Shown piece by piece: positions 11,950-24,800 of a stretch of DNA of 64,000 nucleotides (its first letter is position 1; every line of letters starts with the position of its first letter). The notes beneath the pieces are model-generated. The model saw nothing but the letters and a program-made list of their open reading frames with translations. It was not told the DNA's origin and made no database searches. Source of the DNA: Primulina eburnea (lineage: Eukaryota > Streptophyta > Magnoliopsida > Lamiales > Gesneriaceae); NCBI RefSeq assembly GCF_022965805.1, contig NW_027330944.1, forward strand, positions 62,001 through 126,000. Direction: 5' to 3'. A program made the translations under genes and the position numbers.

Positions 11950-13010
11950 AGAATTTAGTGTTTTGATCCCCATCTTTCAACCATTTTACTTTTGCCTTCT
12001 GACTCTCCATCTGTAATTTTCGAATGATCATTGTCTCCAACTCACATCTCACTTCTCTTCGCGTCTTATTTAGTTGCTCTGACAACATTCCTTCCGCCTC
12101 TCGCTCGTCTAGCCGGCTATTCTTATTCCTTAATTCCGAAATTTTGTAATCTACATTTCCGAAAACCTCTTTATTCCAATGTAGAACCCTGTTTTTTGTT
12201 TCTTTGAGTTTCATCATAAACTTATAACCTTCCCATCCTTGAGTGTTCCCACTGCCCCACCATTCTTCGAGAGACTCTTTAAAATTATTGTGCGTCAACC
12301 AGACATTTTCGAATCTGAAAGGAGATGGTCCCCATTTCAACCTTGTGGTGTCAACTATTATCGGGTGATGATCAGAGGTGATTCTCGGCAGCGCTGTTTG
12401 CCTGTAGTATGGGAAAGGTCCTTTCACCCCCCAGAAATAAGGAACCTATCTAGTCTGCAACAAATGGGATTATCCCTGAAGTTTGTCCAAGTGAACCTCG
12501 CGTTTAATAACGGAGGATCGTGCAGACCCAATTCCTCGATCAATGCATCAAAGCAATGCATACTGGTTGTATAAGTGGTGCTGTTCAACATTGAAATCTC
12601 CGTCGACACACCAATTATTCCCACAAATAGAATGCAGCCCTGCAATTTCGTCCCAAAATAAGTCTTTATTCCTTGGGTTGCATGGACCGTAAATGGCTGA
12701 GAATCACCAATTAGTTCCCTCTTTCCACTTTATTTGAACTGAAACTGAAAAATTCCCAATGAGATTGTCGCTCACTTGTACCACTCGTGGATCCCACATA
12801 ACTAGGATGCCTCCTAATCGTCCTTCTGCTGGTAAACTAACCCAATCCACAAATCTGGATTTTCATGAACTTGCGACAAATCGACGATCCACTCCAATCT
12901 TCTTCGTTTCTAACACCACCGCAATGTCCGGATTTTCCTTTCGAATAACCAAGCGCACTAACTCCCGCCTTCTCGCCGACCCTCCCCCCTAATATTCCAA
13001 GAGCATATTT

Positions 13011-15155
13011 TCATAAACAACGTTTGGAGCCTCTCGAAGACGATCCTTTGTCATAGTTGATCCCACATTTCAACCTAACAAGCTCTCTGCTGAACTTACC
13101 CGTAGACTTGCTCATTTCAATTTCATCTGTTAAAATAGTACTCTTTTCCCGAAGATTTCTCATTGCATTTAATTTCACCAGCCCTTCATCACCTATGTAA
13201 GTGTTTCCCTCGGAACCATTCTTGATCAGTGAACTTGATTGGCCCCCTCCCCCCCCCCCCCCCAATATCCCAGTCGACAACCCCAAGGCACAGAAAGACG
13301 CAGGAAGAAAAGAATTGAGTTTGAACAAATGATTAAAACCCGATGATTGAAAGCAGGAAAGTACCTTTCCCACTAAAGGATTGGTATTATCGAGAATAGA
13401 TGGCTCTGGGATGTGCTCTATTTTTTCCTCTTGAAGGAACAACCCTGTGATGTCCATTCCGTCTGCATCATTATTGCACAAGGACTCCGATTGAGAAGAA
13501 ACGTGATTGGCCGTATCAGTAAATCAAACTCATCGTCCAGTAGGTCGTCTTCTGAGTCGTTGTGAATATTATCTTCGAAATTTTTCCTGATGAAGCTCCC
13601 TTGTCTTTCTTGATTCATCCCTGTTTAGCTCATCGGATTTGATTTGACCACCGTCCTTATTTAATTCAGAAACGTCTCTGTTAGCTGTGTTGGACTTTCT
13701 GCAATAAATCTGTCGATATGTATGCAATACCGAGTTAGGTCCATTTTCGCTATTTTGTGTGCCCGAATCTTCGTCTTCTCTGTCGGGTAATGAATGGATA
13801 GGAGATCTTCTGAAATCCTCAATTTGTTTGGGTGAGATCCTTTGTAAGATTTTTCCCACCTTCCTTAGAGTCGGTTGAGCTGAAGTCAATGATTTTACTG
13901 ATTGCTCTTCATCTTCTTTGGCCGTAGACTGAAGACCCTGCCCCTCTTCGATCAATACCTTGTGGATGTGTGGTGGCGTCTCGAGTTTCTCCGAAGTCCT
14001 GCATATATTTGAATTTCCCCAATCTGCGACAGTCCTCTTGCCATTAACCACTACTTGGGCGTATGTCTGCTTTTCGTAAGTCTCGTAGGCCTTACGATCG
14101 AAAGTAAGGGCGATAATTCTGAGTTCCGTATTAACCCCGTTAAATGGAATCAAAATTTTGTTGTTGATGAACCCATCTTTTGTTCCTTTGACCTTGATCT
14201 TTGCTGCCCCTAAATCTCGGAGTCGCCTTGTATCGTTGCTAACCTCCACTAAACCCCCGCATTGTGCCCCGATCACTTTGAAATTATCCAGTGTCCATAA
14301 GTTCCATGGTAACCCCGAAATCTTAATCCAACTGTTACAACACTTGATTACCGAATCTGCTGAATTGATGTTTGGCCTCCATTCCTCGAAATCTAGAGCC
14401 ACTCCAAATTCGAAAAATCCTCTTTTCAGATTGAGATAAAACGAAAGTTCCTTAGTACATTCTGGCCACCAAACCGCTTTGTTAGCTTGAAACGGATGTA
14501 CTTCGATCCTCCTCTTGACGTCTTTCCCTAATACCATTTCAACTTGTGATCACGATACGTTGACCCTACCTTTAGTGATGATAATGGCTTCATGCCAATC
14601 TCTCTCTGTAAATTTCCAGTCACTGTCCTCCTTGACCTTCTTCACTCGTTGATTGTGAATCCATTCGACCTTCTGAACTAACTTCTGAGTAGTTTTAGCT
14701 CTGATAATGGCTTTGCCATACTCAATCGGTTTTTGTTCCATTCTCTGTGACTTCCCAGACAGTAGTTTGATGAGGATATCAGATATCCTAATCCATCCTA
14801 GAGCCTTTAAACCACTTGGCACGATGATATTCTGTTTCTTCCCCATTGAATTGAATCTTGATATCTCTAAAAACAGGCCTATTCTGTTAACAAAACGCTG
14901 AGCGATGATTGTTGCACTTCTGCCCCTAAATCGATTGAAGTCCACGCATGACTGTGGATTAATAATAATGAAGTTCCTGAGTTTAGAGCTGATCCATGTA
15001 GACTCCTCGCGGTCGAGTTCCAGAATATAGCTTGCGTTCCTTGTTCTTTCACACCACCGAATCATCGAACCTCCATTCACCGGCTTTAGAGAAAACGTCT
15101 TAAACTCAATCTTAACCGTTTCCTTTCTTACCGTTGGCTTAATAGACTGGGACAT
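13011..15155 (-). pseudogene. LINE ORF1 (DUF4283-like RNA-binding protein), broken
   Basis: ORF1 of the antisense LINE begins at 15155 (MSQSIKPTVRKE) with the same order of conserved blocks as the other copies: a KIEFKTFSL...W segment, GRSATIIAQRF, IIVPSGLKALGW, then the DUF4283-like block ([44 protein letters not shown]). A TGA at 14550-14552 replaces the expected tryptophan codon, and reading continues in the same frame at 14549. Two frameshifts follow, near 13570-13620 and 13440-13480. A C-run at about 13244-13262 (poly-glycine on the coding strand) lies near the C terminus. The ORF ends in TTATGA, overlapping the ORF2 ATG at 13014. Role by family: it binds LINE RNA to form the retrotransposition RNP. 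Confidence 0.8.
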
Positions 15156-15577
15156 TATTCCACTGGCTATGGCGACGAAATAGTGAAGCTCCGATCCAGA
15201 AGCACAAAGTTATCAGGGATGCAAAAAGGCTAGACGGAGTACTGGGAAAAAAACGTGAACAAGTTCGGTCGGTTATAATCGGAGAAAGTTAATCGGAGAG
15301 GGTAATATGCGGCAATGTATTCCAGTAAAGAAAGCGAGCATAATGCGACGCATTTTCAGGTAGGCAGGTAAAAAAAAAAGTTAAAGGGGGGCAGCCGCCG
15401 ACGGCCGACGGCCAGCGCCGTTATCAGAAGGAAGGACGATCGACAATATTTATGGATTGAAGATGTTGAATGAACGGAAGAAGAGACCGGTATCTTGAGG
15501 TGTGAAAGAGGGAGAGAGCATTTTCAAAAAATTCTCACTCTAGGGCTTTTATTTGACATTCTTTTTGCCATTTTTGG
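15156..15577 (-). promoter_or_regulatory. LINE 5' UTR with GC-rich block
   Basis: This is the leader of the antisense LINE. It includes a GC-rich, partly palindromic block (15391-15420, CCGCCGACGGCCGACGGCC-type) about 235 bases before the ORF1 start. The outer end shares a GCCCTAGA...TTTTTGAAA...CTCTCTCCC pattern with the 5' end of the LINE at 4147. Plant LINEs usually carry an internal promoter in this region; promoter function here is inferred. Confidence 0.5.
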
Positions 15578-15840
15578 CTTATTTAAATTCAACAAGTGTT
15601 GTTAAGTTTCTTATTGTCAGAAACTATGAAATGATAGCAGCCCTTATTTATTTTGAATTTTCGCAAACAATTCACTTCCACAACTGGTACCTTATTATGT
15701 TTATGGTTGGATCATAATCAGACATAGTCAGTTGTCATGTTGTGACTTTAATAATGCATACTTTTCCAATTCACAGCAAGATATTACATCTGAAAGCTAT
15801 ATCTTATCAAGTAACATTCTATTTTTTTCCTTGTGTGCAG

Positions 15841-15879
15841 GCATATGTTAAAATTGCTCAGGCCATTTCATCTCGGCCA
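15841..15879 (+). CDS. ABC1K visible exon 1
   Basis: 39 bases, 13 codons, phase 0 at both ends, between TTGTGTGCAG and GTAAGT. It encodes [13 protein letters not shown], the KxGQ-type motif at the start of the ABC1 domain. The preceding exon is not in view. Confidence 0.9.
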
Positions 15880-18800
15880 GTAAGTCACTAGTTATTTTAT
15901 CCGATTTAAATATTATTATGATATTCAAATATTGATCTGTTTTCTTTAATTTATTGAAGGGGAATTCTTTGTTTTTGTAAAGAACAAACTAAAATGAGTA
16001 TAAATGAAAATGAATTCTGTGTGTTAACTTTTAAAAAAGCTTTATGATGGGTTAATTACATACACCTCTACCTAGGTTTATAACTTCAAAAGAACCCAGC
16101 TAAATTTAATAATTACTAGAGTTTGGTGGAATAAAATTCTTATTATCATTGAATGTACATGAATCAATATATGTAAAGAAGACCTAGATCCTTATCTCTA
16201 CCATATCTAATATATCTATTTAAAATTTAAAGTTTAGCTTAAATAAATATTGTAATTATCTTATCTAAGATATAAAAAATCTTAAACACTCTCCCTCAAG
16301 CTTGGCGGTATATGTTTGTCATGCCATGCTTGGTCTTTAATTCTTCAAAGTGCGGTCGATGGAGCGCCTTTGTCAAAATATCTTCCAGCTGCATGTGTGA
16401 GGGAACATAGTGGAGATCAACTGTTTTCTTCTCAATCTTTTCACTTATGAAGTGTCTGTCGATTTTCATATGCTTGGTTCGATCATGATAAACTGGATTC
16501 TTGGCAATATTTAAGGCCGCTTGGTTGTTACACATCATTTCTATCGGATGACTATTTCCTATCTTCAATTCATTGAGAAGCGTTTTAAGCCACATGCCTT
16601 CACAATCCCATTGGACCAAGCTCTGAATTCTGCTTCTGCACTGCTTCTGGCCACAACTGGTTGTTTCTCCCTTCTCTAAGTCACGAGGTTACCACATACA
16701 AATGAAAAATAACCTGAAGTAGAAATTCTCAACCTGCCCAATCAGCATCATTGTAGACTCTTAACATTTCTGATTGCAGTCTTCCTATAGAACAACCTTT
16801 TTCCAAGTGTTCCCTTCAAGTATCACAACACTCAATATACCGTCTCCATGTGTTCTTCAGTAGGTTTAGTCATGTACTGACTGACAACACTTACGATGTA
16901 TCCTATGTTAGGTCGAGTGTGTGATCGGTAGATCAATTTTCCTACCAATCGCTGGTATCTTCCTTTGTCAACAAACACTCGATCTTGATTCGTACCTATT
17001 GTCACATTTGGATCCATTGGAGTGTCAACTGGTGGTTTGCACCCAACATTCCAGTCTATCTAAGTAGATCTAGAACATACTTTCGTTGCGAGATTGAAAT
17101 TCCATGAGATGATCTTGCCACTTCCAAACCAAAAAATATTTAAGTTTTCCTAGATATTTCATTTCAAATTCCCTTGAAAGGATTCCTTTTATGCGACTCA
17201 TTTCTGGTTCACACTCCCCTGTGAGAATGATGTCATCGACGTAGACAATGAGAGCACTAGTCATTCCTTCGGCGTGCTTGACGAATAACATGTGACCTAC
17301 TTGACATTATAAATACCCTTCTTTAGTCAACACATTGGTAAACCGATGAAACCAGGCTTGAGGTGACTTTTTAAGACCATACAGGGACTTTTTTAACTTG
17401 CACACTTTGTGTTTCACTGCTTCAGTCACAAACCCCGAGGGAATTTCCATGCATACCTCTTCCTCCAGTTCTCTATTGAGGAATGCGTTTTTAACATCCA
17501 GTTAGAATAAGTCAAGATTGTCGGCAATTGATAGGATTACTCTGACGGTGTTGAGTCTTGCTACCGGAGCAAAGGTCTCTTGATAATCTATTCCGTGAAA
17601 TTGAGTGTATCCCTTAGCAACAAGTCGTGCTTTGTATCGTTCAATGCTTCCATCAGCCTTTTACTTCACTGTGAAAGTCAATTTGCTCCCAACCGTTCGT
17701 TTCCCAAGGGGAAGTTCATGATCTGCTAGATATTGTTCTTTTCTAGTGCTGTAATCTCATCAACGGCGGCAAACTTCTATTTAGGATCCTTGAGTGCATC
17801 CTCAATTGAATTTGGGACCTGAACTTGATCTAAACTAGACACAAATACACGATATGTAGAAGATAATGATTTAAATAAAACAAAGTTACATATCAGGTGT
17901 TGGGTACATGTTCTAGTTCCCTTTTCTCAATGCAACAGGTCTGTCAATGTAACATTTATCAATTATAGGAGAATTTTCGTCAAGATCAGCAGTACCTTGG
18001 TTTTTTCATTGGGAATTGGTCTCGTAGAGGAGTCATGGACTGGCTGACTAGGTGCTGCGTCTTGTTGTCTGTCCATTTGGATGACCTTCCTTCTTGGATA
18101 AAACTTGAGGGATGTGTTTGAAGAAGTTGACAGGTGGTTAGGTTCTGGATTGACAGAGATTGGGTCGTCAAATGAATTAAGATCCCAATTTAGAGATTCA
18201 TTTCCACTTCCACCATTGATGTTGCTCTCCCCTTGAGTGGATAAATTGGGATAGAAGGGTTTGTTTTCGAAGGTGACATCAAGAGAATGATAAAACTTTT
18301 TGGTGTTCGAGCAATAACATTTGCCGCCTTTCTGGTTGGGGGAATACCCTAGAAAAATGCACTTGATTGCTCACGGGTCAAGTTTCTCACGGTGTTGGGA
18401 ATGGATATGGAGGAAGGCAGAACACCCAAAGACTTTGGGGAATAGAGTTTAGGAGATGTGTTTGAGGAAAGTGGTCCAGAAGGACTTCGATAGGGGTTTT
18501 GTAGTTGAGGACACAAGAAGGCATACAATTAATTAGGTAAGTGGCAGTGAGTACCGCATTACCCCAAAAATGGCGAGGGACCGTGTGTGTGAACAAAAAA
18601 GAATGGGTAACTTCGAGAAGGTGGCGATTTTTCTGTTCAGAAACCCCATTTTGTTAAGGTGTGTCGACACAGGAACTTTGATGGACAATCCCATGACATG
18701 CCAGATAACTTCCCAACACAGAATTAAAGTAGTCAAGAGCACGAGCAGTGAAGAGGACTTGTATTTGAGCACAGAACTGAGTTTGAATCATTGAATGAAA

Positions 18801-21800
18801 ATGTTTGAACTGGGAAGTTGTTTCGGACTTGTCTTAAAAGAGGACTGGACCCTTCAGGAAACGCGAGAATGATCATCCACAAACAGAAAGAATCAACGAG
18901 TTCCTGGCACATTTTTTATTTTTTGATGGACCCCGAATGTCACTTTGAATGAGTTAGAAGGGTTTTGATGGTTTGTATGGTTGTGGTTTGAAAGTGCTAC
19001 GGGTGCGTTTGGAAACTCGACAAACATCGAATTGAAGTAAAGATGATTTATTATTACGAAATGGGAATTGAAACAATTTTGCTAAGTGCAGAGTGTTTGG
19101 ATGACCTAGTCTATAGTGCCATAAAAGAATATCACTCTCTTTATTAGAATCAAAACTATAACAAGAAATTGGAAAAAGGTGGTCTTGGGATACTCAATGG
19201 TGCGGTCTTGAAGGTAGGCTCCATTTGAAAGAGAAACAATCCAGCACATACATAACAAATACAAATGAATTTAAAAAACCCACATATCAATATAATGCAT
19301 AATATGATTCTCGTAACATGTCATCATCATAACCATAAGCATAATTTTGGCTAAGGTACTAAGATCCTCTACTTTCCATGATTTATTGTATCAGTCTCTG
19401 ATTTTTATTCCTCTAAGAGGGCTATGCCGTATAACGTTTACAATCCCACCGTGTAAGGGCCATAAACATAACTCATATTGGGATTCCCACGAATATCCAG
19501 TTGGATCCTCACAGTGCCAAAACGTAGAACATACGATAATCGTATCAAGAAGGGGAGAAACAAAGTAACGGTGCTCCACAGAAACTTTCAAAAACGAAAT
19601 AATTCATACACAACATATTTTATAACAAACCCACTTATCTTATGATTGTTAGGAAAAATTCGAAAATAGTAGAAGAATCATGCAAATGACACTTCCAAAG
19701 CGCAGCGGCATTTCGACCATAAAATTAATCGCCTTGCAGATTTATTTACGACTTATTGCACCGTTGGATCGGGGGGCTCAAACTTGGACATTACGTTCAC
19801 AAGTACGTCAAATAAATTACAAACGGTGGAGATCGGGTTTGAAAGTCGTTATAACCTGTTCATGGACAGAAAACCATAGGTATGTTATTGCCGCCTAGAA
19901 TTTGAACAGTTTTCTTACGTGAGCTATAAACGAAAAATAACCGTTGGATCTGGCTGAAATTTGGATATGTTATTCAAAACATATGGAAGCATATCATTGA
20001 TATAGTTCTTGTCAAAAATTTGGGTTCTCACACTTTATCCTGCCAAAAATCTAAGTTATCATTGATATAGTTCTTGTCAAACTCAACATGATTTGTCCAG
20101 TTGTGTTGCACTAGATTATTTGCAATCTCGATAGTTGGTAATTGGTATGTTATCGTTAGAAGTGTGTCATGGGTATTTGCGAGAATTTTAAGCCTGGTAA
20201 GCTTCTAGTTGCATGATGACAAGCACGGTCTTCAACTTTCGCACTAGACAATGAAACTACATGATGTTTACTTGTCTATGTCACCAGATTGCCCCCAACA
20301 AATGATACATATCCTGACATGGACTTCCTATCCGATTGAGATCAGGCAAAGTTTGAGTCTGTATGGCCAACAATGTCTATTTGCACTCCTGTTTATCTTC
20401 ATAACACAAATCCAGTTCCTTCCACAATGCAATCATTTCATCATGATATTCGAACACTTTTCATTCTCCTTGACTAGACTGCCGCAATTTGGTTTTTAAC
20501 TCGTAAATTTGTGACGAGTTTTCGAAATCAGAAACGAGCAGCATCCTGTACATTTTTGGCAGCGAGCAAGCAGAAATATGTCTTTCATGGTAGGTTCCTT
20601 AGAATTGACTAAACATGCTGTTGCCACAGAGTTATCCGATTTCCTGGTCCATGAAGTGTCGTTCTTTGCTGGCTCGGTTATCCCCCTGCTGAGATATCCC
20701 GCTTTACCTTTTTTGGTCAATAATTAGCTTTATGGATTGAGCCGGTTCCAGGTAGTTTTTATCATTCCATTTATGAATTGATAGCTGAATAGAGGGGCTT
20801 TCGAAGTTGTTAGGGTTTAAAGGGTATGAGTGAGATGATTTCATACCCAGGCTCTCCTGAGGCCCATCAAACTCTTGTCGCTGGGATCCATTCATCTCGC
20901 AAATTCAAAGATCTGGAGACTTGCGATTAACCATTGGTTCTACAAGAGGTATTTCGCGGCTGTAGAAGGAAGGAAGTGCGACGAACCAAGTTATAGGTGT
21001 CATCAGAAGCATAAGGACAGGTGATGGATATAATCGCTGATGCAATATAAAGAATAGTGGAAATTTTCTTTTGCCATTATACGAAGACGACTGCTATAAA
21101 CCAAGTAGTGATTTTGGTAGGTTATCAAAGCCAAGGCTCTTATGCCATGTTAACAGGAAGGAAAAAGCAAGATAAATTATGTCATATCTCTTGTTTTTTT
21201 CTTTTCTGAATAAATAATTATAATGCAAGTGTAACACCCTTCTTCTATACTTGACACGATTAATGATACTTATACTCATAATCAAAATAGGGTTTGAATG
21301 ATATAACTATATTATGAAGTAATTCAAACAAAGGGTATCTAATTGACGGTTTATAAAATTTTTGGCATGATGTCCCTACAATTTGCAAAAGCCAAAATCT
21401 CAAGCAACAACATCTACACATACGTATAATCATATTTTCATATACAAACATACACCGTATCGTTATACATATGGTCATAAACGTCATGAAACTTGTTTCA
21501 ACCCCTGCCATAAAATCCATCGTAATACATATGAGGAAGATATACAATAAGACGTTCGGGTTCTTGTCGAAGTAAGGCACACCACAAGCATTATTGGCGA
21601 ACCGACATCCTATGCATCTTCATTACCTGATCCTGTATTACATGAGCTACGTGAGTTTATAAAACTCAATAAGTTGGCACTTATACATATCAATATGCGT
21701 AGAAGGAACATACATATCAAGTTGTGATCAACAACGAATCTTTAAATCATGTCATACCATAGAATATATTCATGTTCATTTCTGTACTTGAGCCTCATTA

Positions 21801-24800
21801 GTTGACCTGTACTACCGTGCTTGCTTTATTATATAGCTACTACTGTGTTGGACGTCAGGGTGCCCTGTGACAATCCCACGCCCCATGAACATATATTGGC
21901 CAATAGGTTTGGTGGACTTAAAACCACCGATGATGTCAACAAGCACATATATCATATAAAAATCAGTCATTTTCCTTTTCTTTCATGTTCATGACATAAC
22001 ACCTATACCCAATATTCATGAATTTCTTTCATATTTAATACATAACAATGGAATATGGTGCGATGTTTTCATCAATAAACATACTAACAATGTACATATA
22101 ACATAATCAATGGGAAGCATTTGAAATACATAATATTACTCATGTATTACTTCAAGAACATGTCAACTTACAGTCCAAGGGTTAGAATACTTGTTTGAGG
22201 CGATGTTTCTTGCTCCTATGCTGTCAAATATATCAATAATCCAATCACTATATTTATACAAGGTGAAAGTCACCCCTACATATATAACAATCAAAAGAGA
22301 TGAAAACTTATACACCTAGGATGTTCTTGTGATGGAGAACTAAATTCTAACTTCAAAATGATGAATAAGAGGAAGAAAAGATCAATTGGAGGAAGAGTTT
22401 TTTGTGTTCTCTCGAGTTTTTGCTGTGAAGGAAGTTGAGGAGATGGAAGAGATGCTTAGAAAATTTGAAACTTATCATTTTCTATACTCAGCGGCGCTCG
22501 AGCGGTAAGATCTTACCGCTCGAGCGCGGAACATTCTGCCAAAGTACTGAATTTTTGGTGTAAGGGCGCTCGGGTGCCGTACCTTCTGTCCTTGAACACA
22601 GTTTCATCAAAGATTGCTCCAGAAACGTTTCTTTCTTTCATAATCTGAAAAAGTGGTAAACATGAAATTTGTAGCTCTATGTCTTGGCGTGCATCTCCAA
22701 TTGGTTTCATGTCATTTGGAGGTTTGAGTAAAAAGTTATGCTCATTGTACCAAAATGTGTTATTGTAGGAATGACGATACACACGACACACTTCGGGGCG
22801 CTTTTGGCTTGTCTTCCACAATAATTTGGACAAAACCCAAAACATTAAAAGTTGTAACCTTATATCTTAGCTTTCTAATGGTTGTGGCCTCACACATTTG
22901 GATCAATATCCAAATCATTATGCTAAAACCCGTAAGAACTGTCATATTTTTCATCTCATTTCTTGCATTTCTATACCAACTTCCATTACACCACTTTATA
23001 TACACATCTTACTATCACTATTTAGACATATATTCATTCTCAAATCTCAATACACCATAGACAATATATAAATCATATTCAATCTCACTATCAATGCCTC
23101 AATCAACACTTGAAACATAATGAGTCAAATAAGCACATAATAAATTACATAAATGCATTATTAATCATTTGTACGAGTAACCGAGCATTACAACAAGAAA
23201 CCTACATTACACAACATACTACGTTTTTAATAAAGTACCTGCACAATAATAAATCCTTAATTGTAGGAGTAAAATATTCTATTTATTTTTTTAATAAATA
23301 TTCTATTTCTATGTATTAGAACATTCCTATTTCTCCTACAAATATTTTGCATTGTTGGTGCGAATTTTCTTAGTTTTCACTCCAAATTGTGTTTGGATCA
23401 TGTTACGAAAGTTGAGAAAGATCATGGTAATATCCGATTTTTGTTTCAAAAGGAAGACCCAAGTAAACCTTCTACAGTCATCTACAGAAGTGACAAACCA
23501 AGGTGCACCTGTTGTGGTATCACATGAAATGGACCCCAAATGCCTGTGTGAATCAATTCGAAAGGGAAAATGATCTTTTATTGCTTGAAGAAAAGAGACG
23601 TGTTTGTGTTTATCAAACTCACGAATATCACAATGAAACTCCCTGGCATCTACATTTGTAAAGATAGAAGCAAACATGACACGTAAAACTTGAAAGGAAG
23701 GATGACCTGTTCGATGATGGAGAAGACAAATTTTTGATTTCTTGGAGGGTGAGGGGAGGGAGAATGAAGAGTGGTTATAGAGGATGAAGGTCAAATAATT
23801 AAAGCCATTGTCGATTACTTCCAACAGTTGTACAGTAAGAGAGATGTAAGAATATTTGGGATTGAAGGAGTAGAATGGAGGCCTATCGATGACGATATTA
23901 GGGTTGAGCTTGAACAACCATTTTGCGAAGAAGAGGTTACGAAGACGGTTTTTGATTGTGACAGATGCAAAGCACCGGGGCCTGACGGTTATACTTTGGG
24001 ACTTTATCAGGATTGTTGGGATGTAGTCAAAGGGGAGTTAATGAAGGTTTTTGAGGAATTTTACGAAGGAGGGATCATAAATGGGATAACTAATGAATCG
24101 TATATATGCTTGATACCAAAGAAAAATGACTCATTAAAGGTTAAGGACTTCAGACCCATTTGCCTCACAACAAGCTTATACAAGATATACATTGTCCGAA
24201 TCTCAAAATGCATTTATTGAGGGGAAACGAATTTTGGATTGTTGTTTGATTGCTAATGAGTTGGTGGAAGAAGGGAAGAAGAAAAAAAAGGGTTGGGTAT
24301 TGAAAATTGATTTCGAAAAAGCGTATGACAATGTGGAATGGGATTTCTTGGACTTCGTGTTAGGGAGAAAGGGCTTCAGAGAGAGATGGAGAGTATGGAT
24401 AAGAGGATGCGTATCTAATGTCTCGTTTTCCATCATGATAAAATGGAAGACCGATGGGGGAATTTAAAGCTAATAGAGGGCTTAGACAAGGAGATCCTTT
24501 ATCACCATTTTTGTTCAATATGGTGGTCGACATTTTGGGAAGTTTGATTGATAAAGCAAAAGAGGAGAATTTAATCCATGGGTTTGAAGTGGCCCGAGAA
24601 AAGGTGGAAGTATCACATATCCAGTTTGCGGATGACACACTGTTTTTCGTTCAAAAAAAGGGTCACTTATCCTTTTTGGTGCAAATCTTGAACTTGTTTT
24701 GTGATATGTCAGGACTAAGGATAAGAGTGCTTTATTGGGTTATGCCAAGATGAGGTTGAAGAGGAGGAACTGGCCCACAGGATTGGTTGTCGTAGGGATC

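Larger units (their letters stand above)
2149..13014 (-). pseudogene. LINE ORF2 (endonuclease-reverse transcriptase), broken and split
   Basis: It starts at the ATG overlapping the ORF1 stop (13014, MKICSWNIRG). The endonuclease part (12650-12100) shows LGLHDPPLLNARFTW and SDHHPIIVDTT. The RT part at 10540-11000 shows [16 protein letters not shown] and [13 protein letters not shown]. After the inserted LINE it resumes at 4131 with [20 protein letters not shown] and, near 3750, QFADDTLF. The zinc-binding C terminus is at 2964-2149 ([32 protein letters not shown]). There are many frameshifts and stops, so it is not functional. No RNase H domain follows, as in L1-type plant LINEs. Confidence 0.82.
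2020..15577 (-). mobile_element. Old antisense full-length L1-type LINE, split by a younger LINE (4147-10526)
   Basis: On the minus strand this is a complete LINE: 5' UTR (15577-15156), ORF1 (15155-13011), ORF2 (13014 to about 2149) and a 3' UTR ending in poly-A (poly-T at 2021-2028 on +). Probable target-site duplication: CTTATTTAA at 2011-2019 and 15578-15586. It is interrupted at 4147-10526 by a sense LINE: the RT peptide ...LAKVLTN ends at 10527 and resumes at 4146 with LKKVMSKT. A second, truncated LINE sits at 11015-11949. It has many frameshifts and stops, which fits its being the host of later insertions. It lies in the intron before the first visible ABC1K exon. Confidence 0.88.

Noticed and set aside
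1..15840. N-terminal ABC1K exons in this interval
   Set aside because: I scanned the non-element stretches (677-1109, 1790-2010, 15587-15840) and found no segment encoding a transit peptide or the residues preceding AYVKIAQ. They probably lie left of the window.
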